From positions 248,001 through 312,000 of the forward strand of contig NZ_JAERQM010000003.1 in the NCBI RefSeq assembly GCF_019029495.1: a stretch of DNA of 64,000 bases, given 5' to 3'. Position 1 is the first letter of the stretch. Each line of letters opens with the position of its first letter. Positions 7,813 to 17,875 of the stretch are shown piece by piece. Below the pieces are notes generated by a model. The model was given only the letters and a program-made list of their open reading frames with translations. It had not been told where the DNA came from and did not search any database. Origin of the DNA: Falsiroseomonas oleicola (GTDB taxonomy: Bacteria > Pseudomonadota > Alphaproteobacteria > Acetobacterales > Acetobacteraceae). The translations under genes were made by a program, and so were the position numbers.

Positions 7813-8910
7813 ATGACATTCTCAACTGCTTCGAGCTTCACGCCCTCGCGCCAGATCGCCGTCCGTCAGGAGTGGCTTGCACAGGTGCGGGAGGAACCGC
7901 TCGATCCGACGCTGCCGATCGTCGACCCGCACCACCACCTGTGGGATCGCGCCGGCGAGCATTACCTCCTCGACGATCTGCTGCGTGATGCGGGCGCGGG
8001 CCATGACGTGCGGGCCACTGTCTTCGTCCAGTGTGGCGCGATGTACCGCGCGACTGGCCCGGAGGAGGAGCGCTCCCTCGGCGAGACCGAGTTCGTCAAC
8101 GGCATTGCCGCCGCAAGCGCCAGTGGCACATACGGACCGACACGTGCCTGCGCCGGCATCATTGGCTTCGTGGACCTCACGCTAGGCGATCGCGTCGCAC
8201 CGCTACTCGAGGCGCACCTTGCGACGGCACGGGCGAGGTTCCGGGGCGTGCGCAACCGCACAGCCTGGCATCCTTCGTCGCAAGTGCGCTCCAACCTGCT
8301 CACGCCACCGCCGGGTCCGCTTGAGGATCCGCGCTTCATCGAAGGAGCCCGGCATCTCGCGGCACGCGGTCTCGTTCTCGATGTCTGGGCCTACCAGACC
8401 CAGTTGCCGCTCGTCGCGGCGGTCGCGCGAGCCGTGCCGGAGCTGACGCTGGTGGTCAATCACTGTGGCGGACCGCTCGGCGTAGGTCCCTATGCCGGCC
8501 GCCGCGAGGAAGGCTTCGCGGAATGGCGACATGAGGTCCTGGGGCTGGCCACGCTGCCGAACACGGTGATGAAGTTGGGCGGCCTGGCCATGGAGGTGGG
8601 TGGCTATGACTTCCACCTGCGCGACCTGCCGCCGTCCTCCGCCGAACTCGAACGAGCTTGGCGGCCCGTGATCCACACGCTTATCGAGGCCTTCGGCGCC
8701 GCGCGCTGCATGTTCGAGAGCAACTTCCCCGTGGACAAGGGCATGTGCGGCTACGGCGTGCTCTGGAACGCCTTCAAGCGCCTCGCCGCTGGCGCCGGAG
8801 AGGATGAGCGCGCCGCGCTGTTCGCCGGCACGGCCACGCGCATCTACTGCCTGCACGAGGCAGTGGGCTGCGAAGCCCTTGGCGCTCAGGTGGCGGTGTC
8901 GAAGCCGTAG
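7813..8910 (+). CDS. Amidohydrolase family 2 protein (PDC hydrolase / fuconolactonase-like)
   Basis: This 365-residue metal-dependent TIM-barrel hydrolase has IVDPHHHLWD near residue 36 (the HxH metal motif), ARARFRGVRNRTAWHP near 138, LVVNHCGGPLG near 217, and a C-terminal MFESNFPVDKGMCGYGVLWN, where SNFPVDK carries the catalytic aspartate. Family members open lactones or hydrolyse aromatic ring-cleavage products such as 2-pyrone-4,6-dicarboxylate. ATG 7813 is preferred over an in-frame start 36 bases earlier because it directly precedes the family sequence. Neighbouring Bug receptors and a lactonase suggest a carboxylate or lactone catabolic role. It overlaps the convergent pseudogene by 25 bp. 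Confidence 0.82.
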   Translation: MTFSTASSFTPSRQIAVRQEWLAQVREEPLDPTLPIVDPHHHLWDRAGEHYLLDDLLRDAGAGHDVRATVFVQCGAMYRATGPEEERSLGETEFVNGIAAASASGTYGPTRACAGIIGFVDLTLGDRVAPLLEAHLATARARFRGVRNRTAWHPSSQVRSNLLTPPPGPLEDPRFIEGARHLAARGLVLDVWAYQTQLPLVAAVARAVPELTLVVNHCGGPLGVGPYAGRREEGFAEWRHEVLGLATLPNTVMKLGGLAMEVGGYDFHLRDLPPSSAELERAWRPVIHTLIEAFGAARCMFESNFPVDKGMCGYGVLWNAFKRLAAGAGEDERAALFAGTATRIYCLHEAVGCEALGAQVAVSKP

Positions 8911-9371
8911 AGCGCGGCCGGGTTGCCCACCAGGACGCGCGGCCTGGCAGCGGCATCGGGCACCCAGCTCCGGAGCAAGTGGAGCAGCGACCGGTCGTCC
9001 GGCTCCGCGTCGGAAGGCTCGGTCGGGTGCGGCCAGTCGCTGCCCCGGACCACCCGCTCCGGCGCAGCGCGCGCAAGGACCGCGGCGATCTCCCCCGCAT
9101 TCGCGTAGTCTGGCGGACCAAGGCGGCTCTTGATGTCGGGGCCGGACAGCTTCGCCCAGCTGTTCCCCACATCCAGGAGGCCTCGAACGGCCGAGAAGGC
9201 GGCGCTGCGAAGGCCGACCGGCTGGCCGAGCCGCGGCGTCAGCATGTCGGCGATCAGCCGGCCTGGGATGTCCACCGCGCCGCCGGGCGGAAAGCCCACA
9301 ATTGTGCGCAGCGACCTGGCAGGCCAGGCCAGGCCTGCACCCGGGCCAGGCGCGGCGCGGCGGCGGATCAT
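8886..9371 (-). pseudogene. Chimeric remnant: Bug receptor N-terminus joined to amidohydrolase C-terminus
   Basis: One open frame joins two unrelated families. The 5' part (about 9216-9371) is a Bug/TctC receptor start without a signal peptide: RSLRTIVGFPPGGAVDIPGR then LIADMLTPRLGQPV. The 3' part (8886-9215) is the C-terminus of a second amidohydrolase: AAPERVVRGSDWPHPTEP, then SWVPDAAARPRVLVGNPAAL and YGF. Neither is complete, so an internal deletion probably fused two genes. The join falls near codon 9216. It lies directly downstream of an intact Bug gene on the same strand, with only 8 bp between. Confidence 0.75.
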
Positions 9372-9379
9372 GTCGCCGC

Positions 9380-10357
9380 TCACTGCCACGGCGTCCGCTG
9401 CCAGATCCCCTGGAAGCGCGCGAGTTGCGCCGGCATCTGCGCCTCCCACTCGGCGCCGCGCAGGAAGGACATCGCGAGTTCCAGTTGGCGCACCTTCTCG
9501 GCCCATTCCGGTGTGGCGATGACCTTGGCGATCGCATCCTCCAGCCGCGTCGCGATCTCGTCCGGGATGCCACGCGGCGCACCGAGCCCGCGCTCGCTTG
9601 TCATGAGGACGTCGTAGCCCTCCTCGCGGAAGGTCGGCACGTCCGGCATCAGCTCCCAGCGCCGCTCACCCATGCCGGCGATGGGGCGGAGCAGGGGGTT
9701 CTCCTGCCCCAGCATCCCGATCTCGCCGAGGTTGAGACCGGCAATGTCGATCTGCTTGCCGAGCACGGCGTTCCGCACCGGCCCCGCGCCGGCGAAGGGT
9801 GCGTGGATGAATTCTGTCCCGGACGCGGCCTCGAACAGCGTCAGGCCGAGATGGTCGTCGGTGCCGATGCCGGAGGAGCCGACGCTGATCGTCCCGGGCT
9901 GGCGCTTCGCCGCCTCCACCACGTCCTTCAGCGTGCGGAAGGGGGAATCGCGGTGCACCACGAAGGCGCTGGGATCGTCGACCAGGCGCGCGATCAGGCG
10001 GATCTGGGCGCGGTCGTAGCGGACCCGGCGCTGGATGCCGAGCGAGACGTAGCCCGGCGTGTTGATGGTGCCGAGCGTGTAGCCGTCCGGGCGCGCGCCC
10101 TGCAGCGCGACATAGGCGGTCTCGCCGCCGGCGCCGGGCCTGTTCGAGACGACGAAGTTGGCGCCGGGCAACTCGGCCGGGAGGAACTGGGCGAGGGCCC
10201 GCACCATCACATCCGTCCCGCCGCCCGGCGCGAAGCCGACGACGACTTCGATCGGCCGGCCGGCTGGCCAGGCGGGCTGCGCAACGGCGGGCGCGGCCAA
10301 TGCGGCAAGGCTGGCGCCAAGGACGCCGCGGCGCGTGAGGTCGGGGTTCATCTTCAT
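9380..10357 (-). CDS. Bug/TctC-family tripartite tricarboxylate receptor (copy 1)
   Basis: This 325-residue periplasmic receptor has a Tat-like signal (MNPDLTRRGVLGASLAALAA, then PAVAQ). The Bug signature is RPIEVVVGFAPGGGTDVMVR near residue 35, followed by VVSNRPGAGGETAYVALQGA. PDGYTLGTINTPG and VGSSGIGTDDHLG match the substrate-binding loops that hold a carboxylate. No TctA or TctB membrane subunits are in the window, which is common for Bug expansions. It is the second gene of an operon behind the hydroxyacid dehydrogenase, 50 bp away. Confidence 0.9.
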   Translation of the reverse strand: MKMNPDLTRRGVLGASLAALAAPAVAQPAWPAGRPIEVVVGFAPGGGTDVMVRALAQFLPAELPGANFVVSNRPGAGGETAYVALQGARPDGYTLGTINTPGYVSLGIQRRVRYDRAQIRLIARLVDDPSAFVVHRDSPFRTLKDVVEAAKRQPGTISVGSSGIGTDDHLGLTLFEAASGTEFIHAPFAGAGPVRNAVLGKQIDIAGLNLGEIGMLGQENPLLRPIAGMGERRWELMPDVPTFREEGYDVLMTSERGLGAPRGIPDEIATRLEDAIAKVIATPEWAEKVRQLELAMSFLRGAEWEAQMPAQLARFQGIWQRTPWQ

Positions 10358-10407
10358 TGTTTCCTCTCCATGGGGATAGTTCAGGACCGGCCGCAGCCGG
10401 CAGCGCG

Positions 10408-11415
10408 TCAGGCCGCTGCGCGCAGGCCGCCTGGGATCACGACGGCGCCTGGCAGGGCTGGCAGCCTTCCCGCCAGCACCGCGACAATGCTCTCGGCGGC
10501 GCCGGTGGACATGCCGACGGCGCCGAGCGGCGTGTTGGCCGCCAGGTGCGGCGTCGGCAGGACGCGGGGATGGCCGCGGAGCGGGCTGGCGGTGTCCAGC
10601 GGCTCATTCGCGAAGACGTCGATGCCGGCCCAGGCGATGTGACCGGAGTCCAGCGCGGCCAGCAGGGCCGCCTCGTCCACGATGCCGCCGCGCGCGGTGT
10701 GCACCAGGATGGCGCCGCGCGGCAGCGCCGCCAGTTCCGCCGCGCCGATCATCCCGCGCGTCGTGGCCTCCAGCGGGCAGTGCAGCGACAGCACCTCGGA
10801 GCGGGCCAGCAGTGTGGACAGGTCGGCGACGCGCTCCCCGGGGCCCGGCAGCGGGCCGGCGGGCAGCAGCGGGTCATAGGCGGCGATCCGCATGCCGAAG
10901 GCATCCGCGAAGCGCGCGACCTTGGACCCGATCGCGCCATAGCCCACGAGGCCGAGCGACACGCCCTCCACGTCACGGGTCATGCGGGAGGTCTTCTCCC
11001 ACAGCCCCTCACGCATGCCGGCGGCGACCGAGGGGAGGTCCTTCAGCAGCGCGAGCATCAGGGCCATCGCATGCTCGGCGACGGAGCGGGAGTTGGCGCC
11101 GGCGGCGCGCGTCACCGTCAGCCCACGCGCCTCGGCGGCGGGAAGGTCGATGCCATCGACGCCGGCGCCGTGACGCGCGATGACGCGCAACGCGGGCGCC
11201 GCGGCATCCATGACCGTGCCGTTGATGATGCCCTGCCGGTGCAGCAGCGCGACCGGCCGGTGCTCGGCGATGGCGGCCAGCAGCTCGGCCTCGGAGGGGT
11301 AGCCGGAGGTGCAGGGCACGGCATAGCCGGCGGCCTCGAGGATGGCGACCGCCTCCGGGGCGAGCTTCGCGGCCGTGACGAGAACTGCGGGCTTCGCGGC
11401 TTCGGGCTGAGGCAT
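10408..11415 (-). CDS. D-2-hydroxyacid dehydrogenase (phosphoglycerate-dehydrogenase-like)
   Basis: This 335-residue NAD-dependent enzyme has the usual two-domain layout. Seen: LGLVGYGAIGSKVARFADAF near residue 155 (the GxGxxG loop), HTARGGIVDE near 241 with the catalytic Arg, DVFANEPLD near 268 with the Glu, and PTPHLAANT near 290 with the His. AYDPLLPAG follows the second strand, with Asp as expected for NAD. It is the first gene of the minus-strand operon with the Bug receptor. The candidate operator at 11554-11568 lies upstream. The likely role is oxidation or reduction of a 2-hydroxy acid delivered by that uptake system; the substrate is unknown. Confidence 0.87.
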   Translation of the reverse strand: MPQPEAAKPAVLVTAAKLAPEAVAILEAAGYAVPCTSGYPSEAELLAAIAEHRPVALLHRQGIINGTVMDAAAPALRVIARHGAGVDGIDLPAAEARGLTVTRAAGANSRSVAEHAMALMLALLKDLPSVAAGMREGLWEKTSRMTRDVEGVSLGLVGYGAIGSKVARFADAFGMRIAAYDPLLPAGPLPGPGERVADLSTLLARSEVLSLHCPLEATTRGMIGAAELAALPRGAILVHTARGGIVDEAALLAALDSGHIAWAGIDVFANEPLDTASPLRGHPRVLPTPHLAANTPLGAVGMSTGAAESIVAVLAGRLPALPGAVVIPGGLRAAA

Positions 11416-11553
11416 GAAGGATACTTTCGGGAGGGGTCAGTGCGCGGGGTCAGATGAGGCCGTCGGAGACCAGGCGGCGCAGGGTTGCGTCCACCCAGAG
11501 CGATAACGGTCCTCTCCGTCAGATGGTTTTGATTATCGAACCAGTGCCGTTTC

Positions 11554-11568
11554 CGAAACACGTTTTCG
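11554..11568. promoter_or_regulatory. CGAAA-CACGT-TTTCG palindrome, candidate IclR operator
   Basis: Perfect 5-bp inverted arms around a 5-bp spacer, about 140 bp upstream of the hydroxyacid dehydrogenase start. It lies in the gap before the next minus-strand gene ends. The same CGAAA-N5-TTTCG layout recurs at 12615-12629, in the only other promoter gap of this locus. IclR proteins often bind GAAA/TTTC palindromes, and the locus encodes one IclR. Assignment is inferred. Confidence 0.55.
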
Positions 11569-11577
11569 AAATTGCGG

Positions 11578-12552
11578 TCACTCTTTCCACGGATGCCGGG
11601 CCCAGAGCGCGCGGAGCGCCGCCTCACCCCCAAGCGCCGCCTCGCGATAGGCCGCGCCAACCAGGGGCTTGCGCGGCAGGCCCGCGCGCGCGGCCGCCTC
11701 GGACCAGGCCGGATCGGCGAAGGTGGCCGCGAAGGCCTCCTCGATCTGCGTACGCACCTCGTCCGGCAGTCCCGGCGGCCCGAAGATGCCCCGACCGGCG
11801 GAGAAGACGACGTCCACCCCGGTCTCGCGGTAGGTCGGGATCTCCGGCGCGGTGGGGTCACGCGACGCGCTGGCCAGCGCCAGGCCGCGGATGGCGCGGT
11901 CGCGCAGCAGGGGCAGCGCTTCGCTGATGTTGAAGGCGCCGACATCGAGCTGGCCGCCGAGCAGCGGCACCAGCAGCTGCGAGGTGCCGTTGAAGGGGAT
12001 GTGGCTCAGCCGGACGCCGGCGGCCTCCTCCAGCAGCAGGGCCGCGATGTGGTCGTCCCCGCCGATGCCGGCGGTGCCGTAGGGCAGGTCGCCCGGCCGC
12101 GCCCGCGCCGCCGCCAGCAGATCCGGGAGCCCCTTGAGCGGGCTGTCGGTACGGACGAAGAGCCCGCAGGCATCCTCGACGACCTGCGCGAGGTAGGTGA
12201 GCTCCGCCGGGCGCCAGCGGACCGGGCGTTCGATGGGCTGGCTGAGGATCGTGGGTGTCGCGCAGGCGCCGAGCACGAAGCCGTCCGGCGCGGCGTTCGC
12301 CACCACCTCGGTCCCCACCTGGCCACCGGCACCGGCCCGGTTGCTGACGATGACACGCGCGCCGGGCAGGCGTGCGGCGAGGAAGGGCGCGATGGTGCGC
12401 GCCATGACATCCATGCCGCCGCCCGGCGCGAAGGGCACCACGATCTCGATCGGGCGACCCGCCGGCCAGCCGCGCTGGGCGAGCGCTGGGGTGGCGAGGA
12501 CGGCAGCGGCACCGAGGAGGGCGCCACGACGGCCGATCTGGGTTTCCTGCAT
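11578..12552 (-). CDS. Bug/TctC-family tripartite tricarboxylate receptor (copy 2)
   Basis: This 324-residue receptor has a twin-arginine-like signal (QIGRRGALLGAAAVLATPAL) and the Bug motif RPIEIVVPFAPGGGMDVMAR near residue 34. VIVSNRAGAGGQVGTE and YGTAGIGGDDHIAALLLEEA follow. It is more like copy 1 than copy 3, for example in the SNRxGAGG and GIGxDDH segments. ATG 12552 is used because longer frames run back through the oppositely oriented copy 3. Copies 2 and 3 diverge from a shared 126-bp promoter region with a TTGACA element and the second CGAAA-N5-TTTCG site. Confidence 0.9.
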   Translation of the reverse strand: MQETQIGRRGALLGAAAVLATPALAQRGWPAGRPIEIVVPFAPGGGMDVMARTIAPFLAARLPGARVIVSNRAGAGGQVGTEVVANAAPDGFVLGACATPTILSQPIERPVRWRPAELTYLAQVVEDACGLFVRTDSPLKGLPDLLAAARARPGDLPYGTAGIGGDDHIAALLLEEAAGVRLSHIPFNGTSQLLVPLLGGQLDVGAFNISEALPLLRDRAIRGLALASASRDPTAPEIPTYRETGVDVVFSAGRGIFGPPGLPDEVRTQIEEAFAATFADPAWSEAAARAGLPRKPLVGAAYREAALGGEAALRALWARHPWKE

Positions 12553-12584
12553 CCCGAGGTTTCCTTCCCAGGGCCCGGCTTTTC

Positions 12585-12629
12585 TTGACAGATCCGGGCC
12601 GCCCTCGCTTATAACGAAACGCGATTTCG
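12585..12629 (+). promoter_or_regulatory. Promoter with overlapping CGAAA-N5-TTTCG operator
   Basis: Seen on the plus strand: TTGACA at 12585-12590 and TATAAC at 12610-12615, with a 19-bp gap that is longer than the ideal 17. CGAAA-CGCGA-TTTCG at 12615-12629 starts on the last base of the -10-like element. A regulator bound there would block transcription of the plus-strand Bug gene (start 12679) and could also act on the divergent one (start 12552). Confidence 0.55.
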
Positions 12630-12678
12630 AAATGCAAGCCCTCAGACAGTAGGGCGCCTTGGGAAGGAACCGCGTACC

Positions 12679-13683
12679 ATGCTCTCCCGTCGCAACATCC
12701 TCCGCACCAGCCTCGCCATGCCGCTCAGCCTCGGGGCGCTGCCGCGCGCTGGCTACGCCCAGGCCGGCGAAGCCTGGCCGTCGCGCCCGATCCGCATCGT
12801 CGTCGCCTGGGCGCCCGGCGGCGCCGTGGACACCATCGCGCGGCGCCTCGCGCCCAAGCTCTCCGAGAGCCTCGGACGGCCGGTGGTGGTGGAGAACAAG
12901 TCGGGTGCCACCGGCACGATTGGCGCCGCCGACGTCGCACGCGCCACGCCGGATGGGCACACGCTGCTGGCGATGGACAATACCTACGCCATGCTGCCCT
13001 ACCTGTTTCAACGCCTGCCCTTCGACCACGCGAATGCCTTCCGGCCAGTGACGGTCAGCGCCTTCTCGCCGGTGATGATCGCCGTGCACCGCGACGCGCC
13101 CTGGCGCGACCTTGCCGCGCTGATCGCGGATGCGAAGCGCGAGCCGGAGCGGCTCACCTACGGCACCGGCGGCATCGGCAGCGCCCCCCACTTCGCCACC
13201 GCCGCCTTCGCCCAGGCCGCCGGCATCCAGATGCTGCACGTGCCGTTCCGTGGCGCCGGCGAGGCAGTGACCAATGTTCTGTCGCGCCAGGTGGATGTGG
13301 TGATGGTCTCGCTCGGCTCCGCGCTTGGCCATGTGCAGGGCGGCCTGCTGCGGGTGCTCGCGATGAGCGGCACGCAGCGCACGCCCGTCCTGCCGCAGGT
13401 CCCCACCTTCAAGGAAGCCGGCCTGCCCAACCTCGGTCCGAATGGCACCGGCGTGGTGAACTGGTCGGGGATCGCCGCACCGGCGGGAACGCCGGACGGG
13501 GTGGTGGCGCGGCTGCATGCGGCGGTGGCGCAGGCGCTGGAGGCGCAGGACATGCGTGACTTCCTGGCCTCGCTGGCGTCCTCGCCGGGCGGAATGCCGC
13601 CCGGCGAATTCGCGACGCTGCTCGCCGAGGAATCCGCCCTGTGGCGCGATGTCGCCGCCACCAGCGGCATCGAGCGGCAATAG
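12679..13683 (+). CDS. Bug/TctC-family tripartite tricarboxylate receptor (copy 3)
   Basis: This 334-residue receptor has a signal with a twin-arginine-like start (LSRRNILRTSLAMPLSLGAL) and cleavage near GYAQA. Bug motifs are RPIRIVVAWAPGGAVDTIAR near residue 37, VVVENKSGATGTIGAADVAR, and YGTGGIGSAPHFATAAFAQA. It diverges from copy 2 and is followed after 4 bp by an SMP-30 lactonase and then an IclR regulator, probably as one operon. Such receptor-lactonase-regulator sets usually serve uptake and breakdown of sugar acids or lactones. Confidence 0.9.
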   Translation: MLSRRNILRTSLAMPLSLGALPRAGYAQAGEAWPSRPIRIVVAWAPGGAVDTIARRLAPKLSESLGRPVVVENKSGATGTIGAADVARATPDGHTLLAMDNTYAMLPYLFQRLPFDHANAFRPVTVSAFSPVMIAVHRDAPWRDLAALIADAKREPERLTYGTGGIGSAPHFATAAFAQAAGIQMLHVPFRGAGEAVTNVLSRQVDVVMVSLGSALGHVQGGLLRVLAMSGTQRTPVLPQVPTFKEAGLPNLGPNGTGVVNWSGIAAPAGTPDGVVARLHAAVAQALEAQDMRDFLASLASSPGGMPPGEFATLLAEESALWRDVAATSGIERQ

Positions 13684-13687
13684 GCCG

Positions 13688-14578
13688 ATGCCGTTCTTCG
13701 CGCCGCCGCCGCGCATCGGGACCGAGGTCTTCGCCCGGCTGCCGGACCGCTTCCGCCGGCCGCGTGCGACCGAATGGGCACGCTGGAATCGCGGCGGACG
13801 CGAGATCGACAGCTTCCTGGAAGGCCCCTGCTTCGATGCGGAGGGAAGGCTCTACGTCACGGACATCCCCTTCGGGCGCATCTTCCGCATCGCGCCGGAC
13901 GGCGCGTGGGATCTCGTGACCGAGTATGACGGCTGGCCGAATGGCCTGAAGGTGGCGGCCGACGGCACGCTGCTGGTCACCGACTACAGGCGCGGCCTGA
14001 TCCGCATCGACCCCTCCAGCGGCGCCATCACGCCGCTGCTGGAGACGGCGCGCAGCGAGGGCTTCCGGGGGCTGAACGACCTGGCCCTCGGCGCGGATGG
14101 CAGCATCTTCTTCACCGACCAGGGGCAGACCGGCCTGCACGACCCGACCGGCCGGGTCTATCGCCTGCGCCCCGACGGCAGGCTCGACACGCTGATCGGC
14201 ACGGTGCCCAGCCCGAACGGCATCGTCGTCGCGCCGGACCTGTCGTACTGCCTCGTGGCCGTCACCCGCGCCAACCAGATATGGCGCCTGCCGCTGCACG
14301 GCGATGGCGCGGTCACCAAGGCGGGGATTTTCGTCCATTTGCATGGCGGACCTGGCGGCCCCGACGGGTTGGCGTGGGACGCGGACGGGAATCTGCTGGT
14401 CGCCCATACCGGGGTCGGGACGGTCTGGCGTTTCAACGCACGGGCAGAGCCGACGCTTGCGGTGAGCTCCTGCGCCGGCGCCTCCACCACCAATCTCTGC
14501 CTGGGCGGGGCGGATGGGCGCGACCTGTTCATCACCGAAAGCGAGACAGGAAGCGTCCTGCGCGCGCGTGCGGAATGA
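13688..14578 (+). CDS. SMP-30/gluconolactonase family protein
   Basis: This 296-residue six-bladed propeller carries FLEGPCFDAEGRLYVTDIPF at about residue 43, where the Glu is the expected metal ligand. GWPNGLKVAADGTLLVTD, GLNDLALGADGSIFFTDQGQ with its Asn-Asp pair, SPNGIVVAPD and GGPDGLAWDADGNLLVAH follow; the last Asp is the usual catalytic one. No signal peptide is apparent, so it acts in the cytoplasm. The family opens sugar lactones or related cyclic esters. It lies 4 bp after the Bug gene and 35 bp before the IclR ATG. Confidence 0.88.
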   Translation: MPFFAPPPRIGTEVFARLPDRFRRPRATEWARWNRGGREIDSFLEGPCFDAEGRLYVTDIPFGRIFRIAPDGAWDLVTEYDGWPNGLKVAADGTLLVTDYRRGLIRIDPSSGAITPLLETARSEGFRGLNDLALGADGSIFFTDQGQTGLHDPTGRVYRLRPDGRLDTLIGTVPSPNGIVVAPDLSYCLVAVTRANQIWRLPLHGDGAVTKAGIFVHLHGGPGGPDGLAWDADGNLLVAHTGVGTVWRFNARAEPTLAVSSCAGASTTNLCLGGADGRDLFITESETGSVLRARAE

Positions 14579-14613
14579 GCTAAAGTGGGACCGTGAGGCC
14601 GGAGGCGACCACG

Positions 14614-15345
14614 ATGGAGAAGGGGAAGCGGCGATCGGCGCTCGAGGGTGTGGCTTCGGCCGACCGCGCCCTGACCGTGCTCTCCGCTTTCCGCAAGGGC
14701 GACCGCGCCCTGTCGCTGGCGGCCCTCGCGGAACGGACGGGCCTAGTGAAGAGCACCATCATGCGCCTCGCCATCTCGCTTGAGGAGCAGGGCTACCTTG
14801 CGCGCGAGGATGACGGCGCGTACCGGCTCGATGCCGAGGTGCTCCGCCTCGGCATGATCTACACGCAGTCCTTCCGGCTGGACGCGCACGTCATCCCGGT
14901 GCTGGAGGAGCTCGTGGCGCGGACGGGCGAGACGGCGGCCTTCTACGTCCGGCGTGGCGAGCAGCGGCTCTGCCTGCACCGCGTGGACAGCCCGCACCTG
15001 CTGCGGATGCATGTCCGGGTCGGCGACGCACTGCCCCTCGACAGTTCCGCCATCGCCCAGGTGCTCCGCGCCTTCGCGCCGCGGCCGCTGCCACCCTATG
15101 TCGCGACGCTCGACCTGCCGATCGTCACCATGGGCGCGACGGATCCGCACACCGGGGCGATGGCCGCCCCGGTCTTCGGGCCGGGCGACAAGCTCGCCGG
15201 GGCCCTCGCCCTCTCCGCGCCGGTGATCCGTTGGACGCCGGACGCGCAGGCGGCCGCACGACCGATCCTCGCTGAGGCAGCCATGGCACTGACCAGACGC
15301 ATCGGTGGCGAGCTGCCGGAACGGCCGCGCGTCGCGGCGGAGTAG
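14614..15345 (+). CDS. IclR-family transcriptional regulator
   Basis: This 243-residue protein has an N-terminal winged helix (SADRALTVLSAFRKGDRALS, then LAALAERTGLVKSTIMRLAI) and the IclR effector domain (ETAAFYVRRGEQRLCLHRVD, then RVGDALPLDSSAIAQVLRAF). ATG 14614 is preferred because GGAGG sits 8 bases upstream; a GTG at 14593 gives an alternative start with 7 more residues. It ends the Bug-lactonase operon. It is the best candidate for binding the two CGAAA-N5-TTTCG sites. Confidence 0.9.
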   Translation: MEKGKRRSALEGVASADRALTVLSAFRKGDRALSLAALAERTGLVKSTIMRLAISLEEQGYLAREDDGAYRLDAEVLRLGMIYTQSFRLDAHVIPVLEELVARTGETAAFYVRRGEQRLCLHRVDSPHLLRMHVRVGDALPLDSSAIAQVLRAFAPRPLPPYVATLDLPIVTMGATDPHTGAMAAPVFGPGDKLAGALALSAPVIRWTPDAQAAARPILAEAAMALTRRIGGELPERPRVAAE

Positions 15346-15484
15346 CTCTGGTTGAGCGGCGATTCGGCATTCCGCCTACGCCGGAGAAGGTTGGAATCCG
15401 GTTTCCACCGATGCTCCAGTCGGCTTCCCAACCTCACTGGCCCCCGTCCCGAGTATCGCCGCGAACCCGCGCAGCCCTCGCCGG

Positions 15485-17064
<1,580 letters not shown>

Positions 17065-17068
<4 letters not shown>

Positions 17069-17874
17069 GCGCCGTCCCGCGGGTCGAGCAGGTCGCGCAG
17101 CGCGTCGCCCAGCAGGTTCACGCCCAGCAGGCAGGTCGCGATCATCGCCCCCGGCGCGATGGAGAGCAGCGGCGCCTGGTCCATGAAGGGCCTGGCCGAG
17201 GCCAGCATGTTGCCCCAGGTCGCGGCTGGCGGCGGCACGCCGAGGCCAAGGAAGGACAGCGCGCTTTCCGACAGGATCACCCAGCCGAACAGCGATGTCG
17301 CGAGCACGGTGACCGGAGCCGCGGTGTGCGGCAACACATGGCGCAACAACGTGTAGCCCTCGGAATTGCCGAGCGCGCGCGAGGCCTCGACGAATTCACG
17401 CTCGCGGATGGAAAGCACGCTGCCGCGCACCACGCGAGCCACGCTCGGCGCATAGGCCAGGCCCAGCGCCAGCACGATGCCCCAGCGCGAAGGCCCGAGC
17501 ACCGCCAGCAGGCCCAGCGCCAGCAGGATGCCCGGGAAGGCCAGCAGCGTGTCGTTGACGGCCCCCAGGATGCGGTCCGTCCAGCCGCGGAGAAAGCCGC
17601 CGGCCAGTCCGATCGCCATGCCGAGCACCAGCGCCACCACCACGGTGGAGGCCGCGACGCTCAGGCTGGTGACCGCGCCCTCCATGAGGCGAGAGGCCAC
17701 GTCCCGTCCGAACTCGTCGGTGCCGAGCCAATAGTTCTGGGAAGGCGGTACCAGCCTTCGGCGGAGGTTCGTCCGCACCGGGTCATGGGGTGTCCAGACC
17801 AGTGCGGCGGCGGCCACGGCGAAGACGAAGCCCAGCAGCGTGCCGCCGATGAGCAGGTTGGGGCGCAGCCGCAT
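17065..17874 (-). CDS. Peptide-type ABC transporter permease (DppC-like)
   Basis: This 269-residue inner-membrane protein has the DppC layout: one N-terminal helix (LLIGGTLLGFVFAVAAAALV), a short periplasmic loop with LGTDEFGRDVASRLMEGA, and five more helices. The coupling-loop EAA motif is REFVEASRALGNSEGYTLLR near residue 165, followed by HVLPHTAAPVTV. It starts one base after the DppB-like gene ends, and overlaps the ATPase gene. Confidence 0.92.
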
Positions 17875-17875
17875 C

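Noticed and set aside
11578-13716. 712-codon minus-strand frame extending upstream of Bug copy 2
   Set aside because: Only the last 324 codons are Bug-like with a signal peptide at ATG 12552. The rest is antisense to Bug copy 3.
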